From Manis javanica (Eukaryota > Chordata > Mammalia > Pholidota > Manidae): 64,000 nt of DNA. Within the stretch, counting starts at the first letter, position 1. Every line of letters begins with the position of its first letter. The notes beneath the pieces are model-generated. The model was not told the origin of the DNA and did no database searches. It worked only from the letters and a program-made list of their open reading frames with translations. The position numbers and the translations under genes are program-made. Positions 53,501-63,252 of this stretch are shown piece by piece. The DNA lies in the NCBI RefSeq assembly GCF_040802235.1, contig NC_133158.1, positions 14,162,001-14,226,000 of the forward strand, in the 5' to 3' direction.

Positions 53501-55177
53501 TCTGGATATTGATCTTTATCCAGTTACTTAACGTCAGAAATTTTTTTCTGAATGTCCTTTGTATGCCACAATGCATGCCTTTTCTCTTGGTGTTAGCAAG
53601 TGTTTTTCAGAAGTTTTAAGAGATCATGGAGCAGAACTTGTTACACCTCCTCCCAGGAGGAATGAAGCATTTCAGTAAGACTTCCAGTATATCAGATGCT
53701 TACATAACCTCGTCCTTTCCACCATAGGACACACTGGCTTGACTTCTAAGCGCCAGGACCTACATTTCTTCCCCGGAGAGCTTTCTCTGGCTGTTCCTGA
53801 GGGTACCCTAGAGAGCTAATGCCCACTGAGCAGCCTTCAACCAATGACTGATGAGCACTGGTATATGCACACGCCGGCGTATCAACACTGGGCTCTCACA
53901 GGCCTGCACCCTTTCCTCTCAATGGGACCTGTGGAGAGGGCTGGCTTGTATGAGTTCAGGTCCACATTTTGGACTTGGCTAAGATCCCATGTCTTTAGAG
54001 CTTCAAGCCTCAGTCTCATCAGAGGACCATGTATTGCTTGTCATATTTTCCTCTCAAGAACACAACTAGTATTTCTTTGATCTTTAATCCCACTAAATAT
54101 AACCACAGAAGACACACTCACTTAAAATTTGTATTGGCTTCCGTTTTCTATCAAGATGTTCGACTAACTCATACTAGAAGTACGTGATCGCTTTATATAC
54201 TCCTGGTTCTCTTAAATGCACGGCTACCAAAATTCTTGAGCTTATCAAGAACCAAATGAACAGATATCTGCCAAGTAGTCTGACTGGAAAAAAAAAATTA
54301 CTTCATTTGACTAATTATATCTGAAAGACCTTTACCTGTAAGCCTTTAAGCGAATAGGCCTGGTATAGCGAATTTTCCACATCCTGCCTTTCATTCTCTG
54401 CTTGTTACTTTTGAAAAAATCAGTAGTTTTTTTTTTTTTTTTTTTGCAGAGACCAGATGTGAAGAAACCAGATGTGAAGAAATCTATGGCAAGGTGAAAT
54501 TTTCTAATTTGGACTCTGCCCTTCTATTAAGGTGTCACTTCCCTTCCTTAGGAAGAATGAGGCCATTCTAGGGTGGGTCTTTGTGAATGACTCAACCTCA
54601 AACGCCTTCAGTTTGGGAAGTCCAAGTACCAAGATAATTTTCATGCTGGGATTACTTGTCCAGATGGTTTGAGTGCAATTTTCTTGGCATGCTCGTAAGA
54701 ACACAGGAATTTTCAGGGGAAACCAGAGAACATAGTAGGGAGGAGAACGGGCGGGGGAGTATAAGCCATGGCCGAGAAATCAGAAAAAAGTCTTGGATTC
54801 CACAAAATGGCACTGGTCAGCTGAATTGGAAGCAGTCCTAGTTGCATTTGGCAGTGGTCTCTCTCTCTTTTCTCCAAAAGCACACACTTGCCCTCTTCTC
54901 AGTGGGAGTTACCTGGCTCTCCTAACAGAATGGAGGAGGAAAGAATGGAGGGAAATTTGCAGTGCTGATGGAGATAATAATGAAGTGAGCAGAAAGCGTC
55001 ATCCACCAGCAGCCCGGGGGCAAACCCCGAAATGCCTGCGCGGGGCGCTGAGCTCAGCGGGGAGGGAGGCCTGTCAAGGGAGATGGCATCTCAAGGAATC
55101 CTGTTAGACCTGGAAACACAGCATGGACAGGTCACTCTTTGAGAGCCTCACTAGCCAATTTTTAAAAACTGGGATAA
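53501..55177. other. Unclassified stretch, 1.7 kb
   Basis: No repeat family recognised. It holds a 21-base T run (about 54427-54447) next to a 15-base tandem duplication, and a dense CpG patch at 54985-55070. Confidence 0.45.
54427..54484. repeat. Poly-T run plus 15-bp tandem duplication
   Basis: About 21 T, then 'gcagag', then 'ccagatgtgaagaaa' occurring twice in a row (about 54454-54484). Confidence 0.9.
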
Positions 55178-55790
55178 AATGTGGTGGGCAGAACTCTGAG
55201 ATGACCCCCAGGAGTCCCCTGGTATATATAGCCCTCTCCTAGTCACTCAGTCAAACCCTATTGTAGGCACTGTTGTGAAAGCATTTTGCAGAGGTAATTA
55301 AGGTCCCAAACTGGTGGACCTTATGAGAGGTTATGGATCCAGGTAGACCGGACACGGTCACATGAGTCCTTTAAAAAACAGAAAGTGGCAGAGACAGAAG
55401 CGAAAGAGATATGTTTCTGCTCACCTAGAAGAAAGTAAATGCCCATGTTGGTGAAATGCCTACAGAAGCCGTGTGGGAAAGAACTGTGGATGGCCTGGAG
55501 CAGCTGAGAGCGGTTGCTGGCTGACAGCTAGTAGAAAAACGGGGCCCTCAGTCTTACAACTTCAAGGAAAAGAATTCAGTCATCAGTCTGCTCAGAAGAC
55601 GACCTATAGCTCCAAATGTGAAGCCAGGTCCCACCTGACGTCCTGACTTCAACCCAGTACGACCCTGACCCGACTCTAGCCACACTATGCCCACCTACAC
55701 ACACCGAGAGAACACAGTTGTGTTATTTTAAGCTGGTAAGTTTGGGGTGATTTGTTACCCAGCAATGGCACCTTCATAAGATACCAGTTA
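55178..55790 (+). mobile_element. MLT1-type solitary LTR (ERVL-MaLR), about 610 bp
   Basis: Starts 'tgtggtgggcagaactctgagatgacccccagg', then 'cagaggtaattaaggtccc', 'gcagctgagagcggttgctgg', 'tcagtcttacaacttcaagg' and the 3' end 'gttattttaagctggtaagtttggggtgatttgttacccagcaatgg'. Complete from TG start to the end. No internal region adjoins it. Confidence 0.85.
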
Positions 55791-55799
55791 GAATCATAG

Positions 55800-56008
55800 C
55801 CAGAGGGCAGTGTGGGATGGTGATCAAGAGAATGCATTATTTCCTCAAACGTCCTTTCTCTCACTAACTAGCTGACTAGCTGTGTGACTGTGAACAGATC
55901 ACCTAAACTCTGCAAGTTTCAGTTTTCTCATGTGTAAGCCAGGTTAAAATAATATGAAAATGAAATGAAATGATGTGTATCAAGTTCTAAACATGATGCA
56001 TGGCACTT
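55800..56008 (+). mobile_element. MIR SINE
   Basis: 'gcagtgtgggatggtgatcaagag', 'gctagctgtgtgactgtgaacagatcacctaaactctgcaagtttcagttttctcatgtgtaa', 'gttctaaacatgatgcatggcac'. Full-length layout. Confidence 0.85.
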
Positions 56009-56037
56009 AAAAAGTTAGGAGTCAGCAGCAGCCCTGG

Positions 56038-56242
56038 TTTGTTGTAACACTTAGCCCATGTTGGGCACTATACTTAACAGAATTGATCTTCATGGAAACC
56101 CTGCGAGGTTGAAATTATTCTACCCATTTCACAGATGGGGAAACTGAGGCTCAGAGAGGTTCAGTTATGCAACTAGTTACCGGAGGACTCAGGATTAAAA
56201 TACAGGGCTCTTTGGCTCTAAATCCACTCTGCTGAACCTCTT
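56038..56242 (-). mobile_element. MIR SINE
   Basis: Antisense MIR: 'tgttgggcactatacttaacag', 'cccatttcacagatggggaaactgaggctcagagaggttcagttatgcaactagtt', 'ctggctctaaatccactctgctg'-like end. It lies head to head with the MIR at 55800. Confidence 0.92.
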
Positions 56243-56394
56243 AGCATTTTAAACTTTATTCATGGCGAAGAAGTCAAAGCTCTCTATATTCTTCTTAGGA
56301 GGAGAACCAAAGCGACAGGTTGGGATTCTGAGCTGCCAAGTCTTTCCAAATGCAGCCAAAATGATCCCCAGCGCTCTAGCCGTGGTCTCTGATC

Positions 56395-56588
56395 CGTGCA
56401 GGCTCTCTCCTGGGCTCCCCTGCCCTTTGTTTGGGTGCCCCCTGCTTATCCTTCAGACCTCAACGCCTACATAACTTCCACAAGAAGGCCTTCCTGACCC
56501 CACAGACCAGACCGGATCTGCCTGAAAAGAGTCTTGCAAAGTCCTTCCTCTTTGTCAGAGTTCTTGCATGCAGTTCTTAGGTACTAGA
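56395..56588 (+). mobile_element. LINE-2 fragment
   Basis: 'ccttcagacctcaacgcctacataacttccacaagaaggccttcctgacccc' and the following 60 bases match the L2 3' region. Confidence 0.8.
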
Positions 56589-56589
56589 C

Positions 56590-56796
56590 CAGGGGTTCTC
56601 AGCCGGGAGCAGTTTTGTGTCCCAGGGGACATATGTCTGTGTCTGGACACATTTTTGTCGTCACGACTGGAGGGGATTGCTGCTTCCACAAATAGGTCAG
56701 GGATGCCACTGAATAGCTGACAGTGGGCAGGACAGCCCCCATAATGAAAACTACCCGGCCCCCAATGTCAAGTGTGCCAAGATTGAGAAACCCCAC
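56590..56796 (+). mobile_element. MER20 hAT-Charlie element
   Basis: Full MER20: 'caggggttctcagccgggagcagttttgtgtcccaggggac', 'gtctggacacatttttgtcgtcacgactgg', 'gacagcccccataatgaaaactacccggcccccaatgtcaag', 'ccaagattgagaaaccc'. Confidence 0.95.
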
Positions 56797-56964
56797 CCTG
56801 TAGATACACTACATGTGTGTTTAAAATAAAAATAAATTCACATTGTACATGCATTTTTTTTATCAGTTGCTTTTGCAAGCTAAAAGTAATTTCTGAATAT
56901 TTATTTACTCATATCTAATATGTGTTTCCTTCTAGTGGGCTGGTGCCTACAGGAGACGAAGAAT

Positions 56965-57165
56965 AATTCTATGCACCATTTTTGTAGAGCATCATTGTTT
57001 CATGACTGCATGTCATTAACATCAAATGGCTGTACCGTAATTCACTCAACTAGTAATGTACGGCTAGACATTTATATTGTCCCTTACCCCCTTTTCTTTT
57101 CTCTCCTCCCCTCTCTCTCTTTTTTATTTGCTATCGTAAAACCATCATCATGAACATCTTGGGGG
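56965..57165 (-). mobile_element. Ancient LINE-type 3' fragment (L1ME-like)
   Basis: 'atggctgtaccgtaattcactcaactagtaatgtacggctagacatttatattgtccc' and 'tttgctatcgtaaaaccatcatcatgaacatctt' follow the antisense of the family at 11650, with a CT-rich insert between. Confidence 0.4.
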
Positions 57166-58767
57166 CTTAACCTTTACACATGTCCCTGGTGACTTCTTCA
57201 GAACCAATTTGGCCCTTACTGCTTCAGAATCACTCTGTGCCACTGAATTTAACTAAGATCACATGGCCAACAGCAGACCCACAACTGTTTCCAGTGAAAA
57301 CTCCAAATCTTTGCTCTCTGCTTGTAACACTGACAGGAGAGCCAAGCTTGTAAGAGAAGTGAGACAGGACAACCAATTCTCACTAGGGACATGGTTTTCA
57401 CACTGCCTCAACCTGCCAGGGCCGGCCAGCCTTTGGCAGGCAGGAACTCTATCACCTTTTCTACCAGAGGCTTCCAAAAATTCTCAACTTCTTTTTGAGC
57501 TTCCAGAGAAGATTCTTGACATGCATAGAGAATTAAAGAAGGAAAAGATATGCTCGTTGACAAATTAAAGCAGCAAATGCCAACTGTCTGGAAGTCATCC
57601 CTTCCAGAAAGGTGAGAGCCCAGTGGAAGCCCTAAGTAAACAATCTAAGGAGACAAAGAAGGTGTTTTCTGTGCTCAGGAAATTCAGGAATGATCTGCAT
57701 CGGATTTTGCAACCTTTCTAAGAGTTTGAGTATAATAACCATAATAAACTTACTCCTGGAATGGTCTCAGAACCAATTACCAGGTTCTTTGGTCTACAGC
57801 AAAGATGGTTATAGAGCCAGCCCACACCAGGTTAAGTCTGGGGAAGCTGCGTGGGAGAGGAATGGGGTTGGAATGAAGGTGCTGGAAACGGCATGGCATA
57901 TTTGTAAAGATGCCAAAATGTTCCCATTCTCCACTCTTACAATACCTTGACTAGTGTCAACACTTTGAACTTGAAACATTCTCCAGGTGAGCACAGGACA
58001 CACAGAGAAAGTATGTGGTTTGGTCAAACAAGGAACACACCTTGCAAATGTGAAAGGTGACTTCTGGCATCATGTTCTCAGGACATAAGGGCTGAGATAC
58101 AGAAGCAGGCCCCCCAACCCCAAAGCATTTAAAGTCATGTGCTTTTCCTGGGCATAAAGCAGAAAGAGTCCAGGGAAGGGAAGAATGTTTGGTTCATGAA
58201 ATATAAAGCAAAGCAAACAGTGTAGGTTGGAAAGGAATTGTAGTTTTTTAACATCGTGAAAAAGAAAAGATGATAAATCCATTTAGAATTGACAGGAGCA
58301 GCCGTGTGAATAATCCAAAAAGCATTTCTCTAAGTCCTGAGAATGAATAATGTGATGTCTTGCCCCAGCATATTTCTCTTTCTAAGTATGTTGCCTGGAA
58401 TTTACAGTTAAAATGAATGAGCATTCCCTGAGTGAATGGAGAAAGGTGACCTGTACGTCAGGCCGCATGTAGAAAAGCTTGCAGGGGTCAAATGTTTCTG
58501 CAGATAACTTACACAGGCATGACCGGATGTGCTATTGTCTAGGACTGTGTGCTGAGGTAAAAAGCCCTTGAATTCACTATTGTCCATTGATAATTTGGGT
58601 ACGGTCATTCCATGCCTTGCCCCCTCCTGACGACTGAGGGGGCGTTCTCTGATCTAGAGTACATTCACTCTCTCTCACCACCCAGTTTTATTTATTTTTA
58701 TATATATATTTTACCACTAGCTAAAATTATCTTATTTAATTTAAATTTTTTAAAAACTTAAACTAGA
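57166..58767. other. Unclassified stretch, 1.6 kb
   Basis: No recognised repeat or exon. AT-rich near 58680-58770. A few open frames of 60-100 codons without domains. Confidence 0.45.
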
Positions 58768-58882
58768 ACATAAGCTGTGAAGTTCAAGAACTCCTCCATT
58801 TGTTCACTGTAGGATTCTCTATGCCTAATACAGTATTTGGCACAGAGTATGTACTCAGTAAACAGTTGCTGAATATATTGAC
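58768..58882 (+). mobile_element. LINE-2 3' tail
   Basis: 'ttctctatgcctaatacagtatttggcacagagtatgtactcagtaaacagttgctgaat' is the L2 terminal block. Confidence 0.85.
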
Positions 58883-58970
58883 ACATTTTCATCTGACGCA
58901 CTTTCTAGGAAGGAAGTCAGGGTTCTCTGAAGAATTGGGTCCCTCCAAATGATCTTCTACCCTCATCTCC

Positions 58971-59338
58971 ATTCTTTTTTTTTTTTTCCTTTTTAAGAAC
59001 TAAGGTATAAATTATACACAGAGAATTCATCTCTCTCAGTGTAGAATTCTGCTGGTTTTGACAAATGCCTACAGTCATATAACTAGCACAATCATGATAT
59101 GGGGTGGTTTCTGCCCTGCCCCCACACCCAACCAATTCTCCAGGGTACTTAGTAGTTAACCCCTCTCTGCCCCTGGGTCTGGCAACCACTGATCTTATTT
59201 CTGACCCTATATTAGCAAGCCTTGTGCATCTAGCTTCTTTTACTGAGCATAAGCATTTAAGATTCATCATGTATATTAATTTATTCCTTTCAATTGCTGA
59301 GTAGTATTCCATTGTATGGATGTACCAAGTTTGCTTAT
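58971..59338 (-). mobile_element. LINE-1 (L1M-type) 3' fragment
   Basis: T-run at 58975-58988, then antisense 'aggtataaattatacacagagaattcatc', 'ggtctggcaaccactgatcttatttctgacc', 'ctttcaattgctgagtagtattccattgtatggatgtacc'. Confidence 0.85.
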
Positions 59339-59397
59339 CCCCTCCTCACTTGAGGGACATGACCTCATCTCTTCTTATATGGAAAAGTTTTGCTCTC

Positions 59398-59598
59398 TTA
59401 GTGACTAAGAGTAGGGGTCTTGGGGTCAGCCGGACATGGGATTGAATTTAGGCCTGACGCTTCCCAGATGTGTGACCACTGGGCAAGCTGGTAAAATACT
59501 ATGGCTCACTTTTTGCAGGAAGAGTAGTGGAGATCATTTATATAAAGTATTTAGCGCAAAGGCTGGCAAATAATAAGTGCACAATAAATGGGAACTTC
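59398..59598 (+). mobile_element. MIR SINE
   Basis: 'tagtgactaagagtaggggtcttggggtcagccggac', 'gatgtgtgaccactgggcaagctgg', 'ggctggcaaataataagtgcacaataaatgg'. Full-length layout. Confidence 0.85.
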
Positions 59599-59664
59599 AA
59601 TATCTTTCAGGGGGAGTGGAAAGAGATTTTCCTTCTTCTAATCACCAATTTTTAGTCTTTCATT

Positions 59665-59832
59665 CATTATTTAACCAGTCTGAACCTCAGTTTCTTGTAC
59701 TGAAAAATGGGGGTAATAATACTTAGTTCATTGAGTTACTTTGCAGATGAACTGGGCCAACATATGTAACTATGCTAGTGTGATGTCACCTGGCCCAGAG
59801 GAGGCACTCAAGAAATAGCAGTTAGAATAGAA
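59665..59832 (+). mobile_element. MIR SINE fragment
   Basis: 'taaccagtctgaacctcagtttcttgtactgaaaaatgggggtaataatac', 'cacctggcccagaggaggcactcaagaaatagcag'. Confidence 0.8.
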
Positions 59833-59927
59833 TAGGCAGAGAACACTCGGGTAATGTCCTGTTGCATCTTCAGGACCTGCATGAATTAGAAGGAAACAGG
59901 GCTGTGTAGGTGGGAGGGAGGGGACAG

Positions 59928-60122
59928 GTTCAGGAGCCAGACTGTCTGGGACTGATTCACTGCTCTGCGCTTCCTAGCTGAGTGGCTCTGAACAAGTTAC
60001 TTGACTTCTCTGTGTCTCAGTTTCCTAATCTGAAACATGGAGATAACACCTGGGATTACCTGAGATAATGGGTGTCAAGTGCTTAGAACAGTGCCTAGTT
60101 TGTAGAGGTCAATAAATATCCT
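59928..60122 (+). mobile_element. MIR SINE
   Basis: 'ggagccagactgtctgggactgattcactgctctgc', 'gtggctctgaacaagttacttgacttctctgtgtctcagtttcctaatctg', 'gtgcttagaacagtgcctagtttgtagaggtcaataaat'. One of the best-preserved MIRs here. Confidence 0.95.
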
Positions 60123-60889
60123 CTATACTGGTGCTGCTGGGGGTTACATACCCCATGTGTCTGGCTCTCCTGGACCAACCTGAGCATTAGGGGTTTGCAT
60201 CACCTGAATAGCACAGCTCCACGCACAATATGGAAGGTCAATGCATGTTTGCCGAATTGAATTAATCCGAATAACATATACCCCTTTGGGTCTTACTATG
60301 ATCTTGGTTTTTATTATACATTTTGGAATGCAATGCAAAGCAATATTTCAAAGGATATGTTCTGTAAAACTATCAGTGACGAGATTCAAAAAAGCAGAGA
60401 ATGCATATTACCTTACAAGAGGCCTTTGTTTAGGACAATAGTGTAGAAATTTTCACACTGGCACCTCTTTTGGAGAATACCATCCTTGATTCTTCTGAAA
60501 GCTCTTCAGCGGTTTGCATGTGTTTTCCTCCAGAGAGGAACAAACTGAGTTTTTGTGATAGCTTGGCAGCCTTTGGAAACCAGCCTTATCTGCTTTCTGA
60601 CTCCAGAACTGGGCTGCTGTGTGACTCCAGATAAAATGATTGCCCTCTCTTGGCCAAAAGTGCTCCATCAACCACCTTCGTGCATTGCAGAGTACATCGA
60701 CAATTTTTGTAAAAGTTGCTTGATATCCATAAAGGTGGTGGTGTGCATTGGAGATGGGGGAAAGCATTATAAAAGTTACTGCCATTTATTAGAAAAGAGT
60801 GAGGGGGTTTAGACATTATTCGGTAAGAAGGTAGGCTTGTGTAGACTAGACTACTCGTGCATATCAAGTTACTAAGATCTCACTGAGGT
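60123..60889. other. Unclassified non-coding stretch
   Basis: No repeat or exon recognised in about 770 bases. Overlapping frames of 85-110 codons on both strands (60453-60867) show no domain. Confidence 0.45.
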
Positions 60890-61018
60890 CTGCTTCTTTA
60901 TTCGCTCATTTAGTTTACACTTGTGAAACACCTGTTGTGTTGCCTAGTTATCAGTGAGACAGACTGCCTCCTGGGTGGGCACACACTCCTCGGGGGGCAT
61001 TAAGGCAGGTTTCACATC
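60890..61018 (-). mobile_element. LINE-2 3' fragment
   Basis: 'ttattcgctcatttagtttacacttgtgaaacacctgttgtgttgcc' resembles the antisense L2 3' end ('ttcattcaacaaatatttattgagcacctactatgtgcc'). Confidence 0.5.
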
Positions 61019-61404
61019 ACATCCTGCTGGCCACTGTGAATGCTCAGGGGATGCTTAGGATCAGAACTCACCCAACTGAAGAGACTCTCTGAACTTCGGT
61101 GGAAACTGCTGGAAAAGAAGGCTCACTGTTTCTTTCTGGACAGGATGTCGGAAGCAGCCTCTGGTGGCCATCCTGCCACCCCGAGCAGGCTAGCTGGCAA
61201 CGAAGCCAGTAGAGAGGAAGCTCACGGAAGAACAGACAGAGGGAACCGAGGGCCTAGAGACAGAGTCGGAGGCCTGACTGCAGGTCTATCCAAAAGCCAT
61301 GCTTCTGCTATCAATGTGTCTTTCTGTTGATGACCTTTTCACTTTTGTAAGCCATTCAGTCCCCACTCTCCAAGGGTTGTAACAGAAAGACTCCTATCCG
61401 ATAG
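61019..61404. other. Unclassified, possibly LTR-derived
   Basis: The layout around 61195-61325 ('gaggaagctcacggaagaacagac', 'tctatccaaaagcc', 'tgtgtctttctgttgatg') has the feel of an LTR, but I cannot assign it. A 96-codon frame covers it. Confidence 0.3.
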
Positions 61405-61525
61405 TATAACCACTTACGGGTTACGAGATCTTAGGGCTACTTAACCACTCTGTTCGGCTGTAAATGGGAATAATTATTTATAATGTGTGATTTTGCTGTA
61501 AGAACTAGAAATGATACTAGTACAG
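61405..61525 (+). mobile_element. MIR SINE fragment
   Basis: 'gttacgagatcttagggctacttaaccactctgttcggctgtaaatgggaataattatt' corresponds to the MIR core. Confidence 0.6.
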
Positions 61526-61551
61526 AGGAGTGCATGAAGAAGCAGATCTGT

Positions 61552-61672
61552 CTCAAATGGCATCTTCCCAGGGAGGACCACCCTGACCCTCCGATCTGAA
61601 AGGTCTAGGCACTCTCCATCTCACTAAGCCTGCATCATTTTCACAGCGCTTATGCTCTATCCACGGCAAAGT
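61552..61672 (+). mobile_element. LINE-2 fragment
   Basis: 'catcttcccagggaggaccaccctgaccctcc', 'tcattttcacagcgcttatgc' match the L2 3' region. Confidence 0.6.
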
Positions 61673-61689
61673 GATTCATGCCACTGCTG

Positions 61690-62160
61690 CAACACTTGGG
61701 CTCCCTGAATCTGCATCTTTTGCTCTGTAACTTTGTAGGCACCTACCATTCTGAGTCTGGGCTCCAGCCTGTCTTTCTTTGATCAATGGGATATTATTGC
61801 ACTCCTCATGTAAGCAAAGACTCGAAAAGGTTATGTGTATATTCACTTTTTCTCTTGTAAAACTGGGCTGTTCACCTTTGCAAGTCTGTCTAGCCATGAA
61901 GAACCTGGGCTGGCCAGTTGGAGGGATATGAGAGATACAGGGAATGAATGGCCTAGTTTGCTCCAGCTGACCCTGCATGAACAACCTGGCCAGCTGCCCA
62001 CCACATCTGTGAATGAGAATACTGGACACTAAAAGAACCACCCAGCGTGACTAGCTGATCGCAGAATGAGGAGCCGGAGACATGCTTATATTTCTAAGCC
62101 ACAAAGAGTTGGGGTGGTCTGTTACGCAGCAAAAGCTACCCGATACACTAACACACCATT
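61690..62160 (+). mobile_element. MLT1-type LTR fragment
   Basis: Clear 3' end: 'ccacccagcgtgactagctgatcgcagaatgagg', 'ttctaagccacaaagagttggggtggtctgttacgcagcaaaagctacccgatac'. The 5' half is diverged. Confidence 0.75.
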
Positions 62161-62174
62161 CGTTAACTTAATTG

Positions 62175-62340
62175 CTATATGCACTCTCTCTCTCTCTCCC
62201 CCAACTGGACAGTGAGTCCCAAAAGGGTAAGGATTTTTATCTGTTTTGTTCAGAGCCGTGCCCCGTGTCTAGAACATAGCCTGGCAGATACTGCCCGTCC
62301 GAAGGGGCACTTGAGTGGATGTTTGACAAATGGTAGCAAT
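62175..62340 (+). mobile_element. LINE-2 3' tail
   Basis: After a CT run, 'aactggacagtgagtcccaaaagggtaaggatttttatctgttttgttcag', 'gtgtctagaacatagcctggcagatac'. Typical L2 end. Confidence 0.9.
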
Positions 62341-62744
62341 TAGAATGATAATGTTAAATCTTCTTACTCCAGAGTAAACATTTTTTCTCAGGGGTTTCTG
62401 TTATTTTTCCTGCTGATATTGTCCAGCAAAGGGGACAAAGTAAAGTGCTTCTCTTTTGAGTATATGTTGGGGGATGAGAGTTGGCAATGATGTCAAGTAA
62501 CAGCTTCATCCTTTTTCTTTGCAAAGTGACTTGGGCTTGTGGGTATTAGGGAGACATGGCCCCAGGCTCTTCTTTTGTTAGCTCTGCATGTGCCACCCTA
62601 GCAGCCCCTGTGGGTGTAGCTGAGCTGATATTTATGTATGCAGGTGGAGCAAAGAGACTTGCTACCAAGGGTCCAGAAGGCAGACTTAGAGCAGAGATCA
62701 TTTTCTTTCAAAACAACCAACACATCTGAAGTAATCGATTAGTT
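62341..62744. other. Unclassified non-coding stretch
   Basis: No repeat or exon recognised. Confidence 0.4.
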
Positions 62745-62885
62745 ATTGGATTGTCTGCTTTACTGATCTCTTCTCTACCAGCCTGTAAGTTCCATGAAGG
62801 AAGGGACTCCTTATACTTTATTCACCACAATACCTGCACCACCCACTACAGTGCAGGCATTCAGATCTACCTGGGAATGAATCAC
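62745..62885 (+). mobile_element. LINE-2 3' tail
   Basis: 'cagcctgtaagttccatgaaggaagggactcc', 'ttattcaccacaatacctgcaccaccc'. L2-like terminal block. A second, weaker L2-like tail may follow at 62900-62990. Confidence 0.65.
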
Positions 62886-63021
62886 GACTTTGTCTATTTG
62901 AAGAGTGTAAGTGTCTTAAACGGCAGGACTGTGTCTTTCCACAAACCTGCAGGGAGCACGGCACTATGGTGGCACTTCATAAAGGCACAATTACTCTCAC
63001 TTTTGGGCAAATAGTGACAAG

Positions 63022-63152
63022 TAAAATTATATTGAGCCATCACTGTGCAACAGGCATGGATCTACACATGTGACGCATGAGTCTACTGTGGACGGAGGTG
63101 CTACAACATGTCCTGTTATACGGATGAGGAATCAGAAACACAGTAAACCTCT
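63022..63152 (-). mobile_element. MIR SINE fragment
   Basis: 'attgagccatcactgtgcaacaggcatgg', 'cctgttatacggatgaggaatcagaaacacag' is antisense MIR. Confidence 0.7.
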
Positions 63153-63252
63153 CCTGGAAGACCGTTACACCCCTTGGGCAAATCACGCTCCCTCTGAATC
63201 TCTGCCCCCCTATCTGTAATTTAAGGAGGTCAGGTTAGAGTAACGCTTCCTC
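63153..63252 (+). mobile_element. MIR SINE fragment
   Basis: 'cttgggcaaatcacgctccctctgaatctctgcccccctatctgtaatttaagg' is sense MIR, directly abutting the antisense copy. Confidence 0.75.
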
